In this document: positions 5,329 to 6,633 of the stretch, piece after piece
How positions within the stretch are numbered: position 1 is the first letter of the stretch
Layout: each line of letters begins with the position of its first letter
NCBI GenBank assembly: GCA_031363085.1
Contig: JANLTU010000213.1
Location: 1 to 6,633, forward strand
Source of the DNA: UBA6921 sp031363085
GTDB taxonomy: Bacteria > Pseudomonadota > Gammaproteobacteria > SG8-11
Reading direction: 5' to 3'
Length of the DNA: 6,633 bases
The notes under the pieces: generated by a model
Seen by the model: the letters and a program-made list of their open reading frames with translations, nothing else
Told to the model about the DNA's origin: nothing
The model's database searches: none
Program-made: the position numbers and the translations under genes

Positions 5329-6633
5329 ATGGTTGCAAAGGACGAGTTGGAATGGTCACGACAGATGTTTGGTGAATGTGAGCTGGGCGACGCGCGGCGC
5401 ACCGAACGCTTGGTGAGTGTGGCAGCACGGATGTCGAAGCAGATGGGTTGCTCACTGGCGAAGAGTTGTCAGGGGGATAACGCGGCGTTGCTGGGCAGTT
5501 ACCGGTTGCTACGCAACGACGAAGTAATGCCGGAAGCGATCCGGGCGGGAGGCTTCGCTGGGGTCGTGCAGCATGCGCAAGACTGTGAGCTGTTGCTGGC
5601 GGTGGAAGACACCACCAGCGTGAGTTACAAACATGCGGTGGCGGGTGAGTTGGGAATCACGAGCAACCAAAAGGACGCGAAGCGCAAAGGTTTTCTGGTG
5701 CATTCGGTGCTGCTGCTGGATGCGGTGGGCGAAACCACCGTGGGGTTGATTGAGCAGGCCCAGTGGTGTCGAGCACCCAAAGACTACGGCAAGAAACACG
5801 CGCGTAAACAGCGCGCCTATGAAGACAAAGAAAGCCACAAGTGGGAACAGGCCTCACAGCGTACCGCACAGCGCTTGGGCGCCACGATGGCGCGCACGAT
5901 TTCGGTGTGTGACCGTGAATCCGATGTGTATGAGTACCTGGATTACAAGCGGCGGAATGCGCAGCGCTTTGTGATCCGGGCCAAGGTGGATCGACGGGTA
6001 TGCGCTTCCGAAGAACATTTGTTTGAGACGCTGGCGCGTGATGCGGTTGAGTTGAGTTGTTATACGGTCAACGTTGTGCAGCGCGGGGGCCGCAAAGCGC
6101 GTCAGGCCACCCTGCACCTGCGCAGTCTGAGACTGGAACTACACGCCCCGGCGGGCGGTGGCCGTCGTGACCCGCTGACGGTGAACGCGATCTTGGCCGA
6201 AGAGGTGGATGCGCCGCCGAACGTGGAACCGTTACGCTGGGTATTGCTGACGACCGAAGCGGTGACGAGCGCAGAAGAAGCGCGGCAGGTGGTGCGCTAT
6301 TACGAATTGCGCTGGCGCATTGAGGATTACCACAAGGCGTGGAAAAGTGGTGTGGGCGTTGAACGGCAGCGCTTCCAAAGCGCAGCGAATCTGCAGCGGA
6401 TGTTGGTGATTACCGCGTTTCTCGCCGTGCGCGTGTTGCAATTGCGCGAAGTGCTGGACACCTCGGGCGACAACGCGCAGGCGAGCTGCGAGACGATCCT
6501 CAGCGAGGACGAATGGTACGTGTTGTGGGTGTCGACCCAAAGCAGCAAGCCACCGACGACCGCGCCCTCGATCCGCTGGGCGTGTCTGGCGGTCGCAAAG
6601 CTGGGCGGATTTACGGACACCAAACGCACCGGG
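5329..6633 (+). CDS. tnp: Tn5-type DDE transposase, C-terminus outside the window
   Basis: 435 codons are open from ATG 5329 to the window edge. The protein follows Tn5/IS50 transposase throughout: an N-terminal DNA-binding segment with WSRQMFGECELGDARRTERL; catalytic D94 in VEDTTSVSY; catalytic D195 in VCDRESDVYEYL; catalytic E332 in RWRIEDYHKAWKSG; and then ERQRF and LGGFTDTKRTG. The IS4-family YREK signature is exact: Y325-x2-R328-x3-E332-x6-K339. All three catalytic acids are present and no frameshift or internal stop is seen, so the enzyme is probably active. Tn5 transposase is 476 residues, so only about the last 35-40 are missing. An in-frame TGA at 5317-5319 limits the start. ATG 5329 has only a weak GGA/GAG upstream, and TTG 5320 is the alternative; poor translation initiation is usual for transposases. 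Confidence 0.93.
   Translation, partial: MVAKDELEWSRQMFGECELGDARRTERLVSVAARMSKQMGCSLAKSCQGDNAALLGSYRLLRNDEVMPEAIRAGGFAGVVQHAQDCELLLAVEDTTSVSYKHAVAGELGITSNQKDAKRKGFLVHSVLLLDAVGETTVGLIEQAQWCRAPKDYGKKHARKQRAYEDKESHKWEQASQRTAQRLGATMARTISVCDRESDVYEYLDYKRRNAQRFVIRAKVDRRVCASEEHLFETLARDAVELSCYTVNVVQRGGRKARQATLHLRSLRLELHAPAGGGRRDPLTVNAILAEEVDAPPNVEPLRWVLLTTEAVTSAEEARQVVRYYELRWRIEDYHKAWKSGVGVERQRFQSAANLQRMLVITAFLAVRVLQLREVLDTSGDNAQASCETILSEDEWYVLWVSTQSSKPPTTAPSIRWACLAVAKLGGFTDTKRTG

Larger units (their letters stand above)
5258..6633 (+). mobile_element. IS4-family, IS50/Tn5-group insertion sequence, right end outside the window
   Basis: The element starts with a 19-bp terminal repeat at 5258 and carries a single transposase gene reading rightward beyond base 6633. 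From the Tn5 transposase, about 35-40 codons plus the right inverted repeat should remain outside the window. Elements of this group move by cut-and-paste and make 9-bp target duplications, so GGCGAAACC (5249-5257) is the predicted duplicated target and should recur just past the right end. No passenger gene or resistance gene is visible. The open, motif-complete transposase suggests a recent insertion. Confidence 0.88.

Noticed and set aside
5223..5402. Sel1 protein start at 5402 or 5279
   Set aside because: Both upstream starts lie inside the insertion sequence that begins at 5258, and 5402 also overlaps the transposase coding region. They are created by the insertion rather than native.
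5509..6629. Several minus-strand open frames within 5509-6629
   Set aside because: All are antisense to the Tn5-type transposase, whose catalytic motifs confirm the plus-strand frame.

Overview
The window comes from a GC-rich, apparently flagellated proteobacterium, most likely a gammaproteobacterium, or possibly a betaproteobacterium. This rests on a Pseudomonas-type chemoreceptor signalling domain, REP-like palindromes between genes, sigma-28 (FliA)-type promoter motifs and a Tn5/IS50-type insertion sequence. No gene allows a species-level call.

Layout: (1) Positions 1-105, minus strand: the first 35 codons of a gene that runs off the left edge. It has a good ribosome binding site and a signal-peptide-like N-terminus. 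(2) Positions 106-605: about 500 bases without a supported gene. They hold a decayed second copy of the same gene start (275-395), a REP-like palindrome inside that copy (316-340) and a 61-bp double-hairpin element (501-561) just beyond the chemoreceptor stop codon. (3) Positions 606-2651, minus strand: a complete methyl-accepting chemotaxis protein with a long, all-helical, probably bimodular periplasmic sensor. (4) Positions 2652-2874: a divergent intergenic region with a strong sigma-28 match facing the chemoreceptor, a weaker overlapping match facing right, and a perfect 14-bp palindrome in the receptor leader. (5) Positions 2875-4047, plus strand: a secreted protein made almost entirely of three NBR1-type (FW, 'four-tryptophan') Ig-like domains. 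(6) Positions 4083-5222, minus strand: a secreted Sel1-repeat protein, convergent with the previous gene. (7) From 5258 to the right edge: an IS4-family, IS50/Tn5-group insertion sequence with its left inverted repeat and a nearly complete, apparently intact transposase.

How the parts relate: the chemoreceptor probably belongs to the flagellar/chemotaxis regulon. Its divergent neighbour may share that control, which would link an uncharacterised exported Ig-like protein to motility; this is inference from promoter motifs. The Sel1 gene now has the IS 35 bp upstream of its likely start codon, so its native promoter has probably been displaced. I found no RNA gene, CRISPR array or phage module, and no clearly novel multi-gene system. 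The most informative signals are the divergent promoter region and the IS junction.
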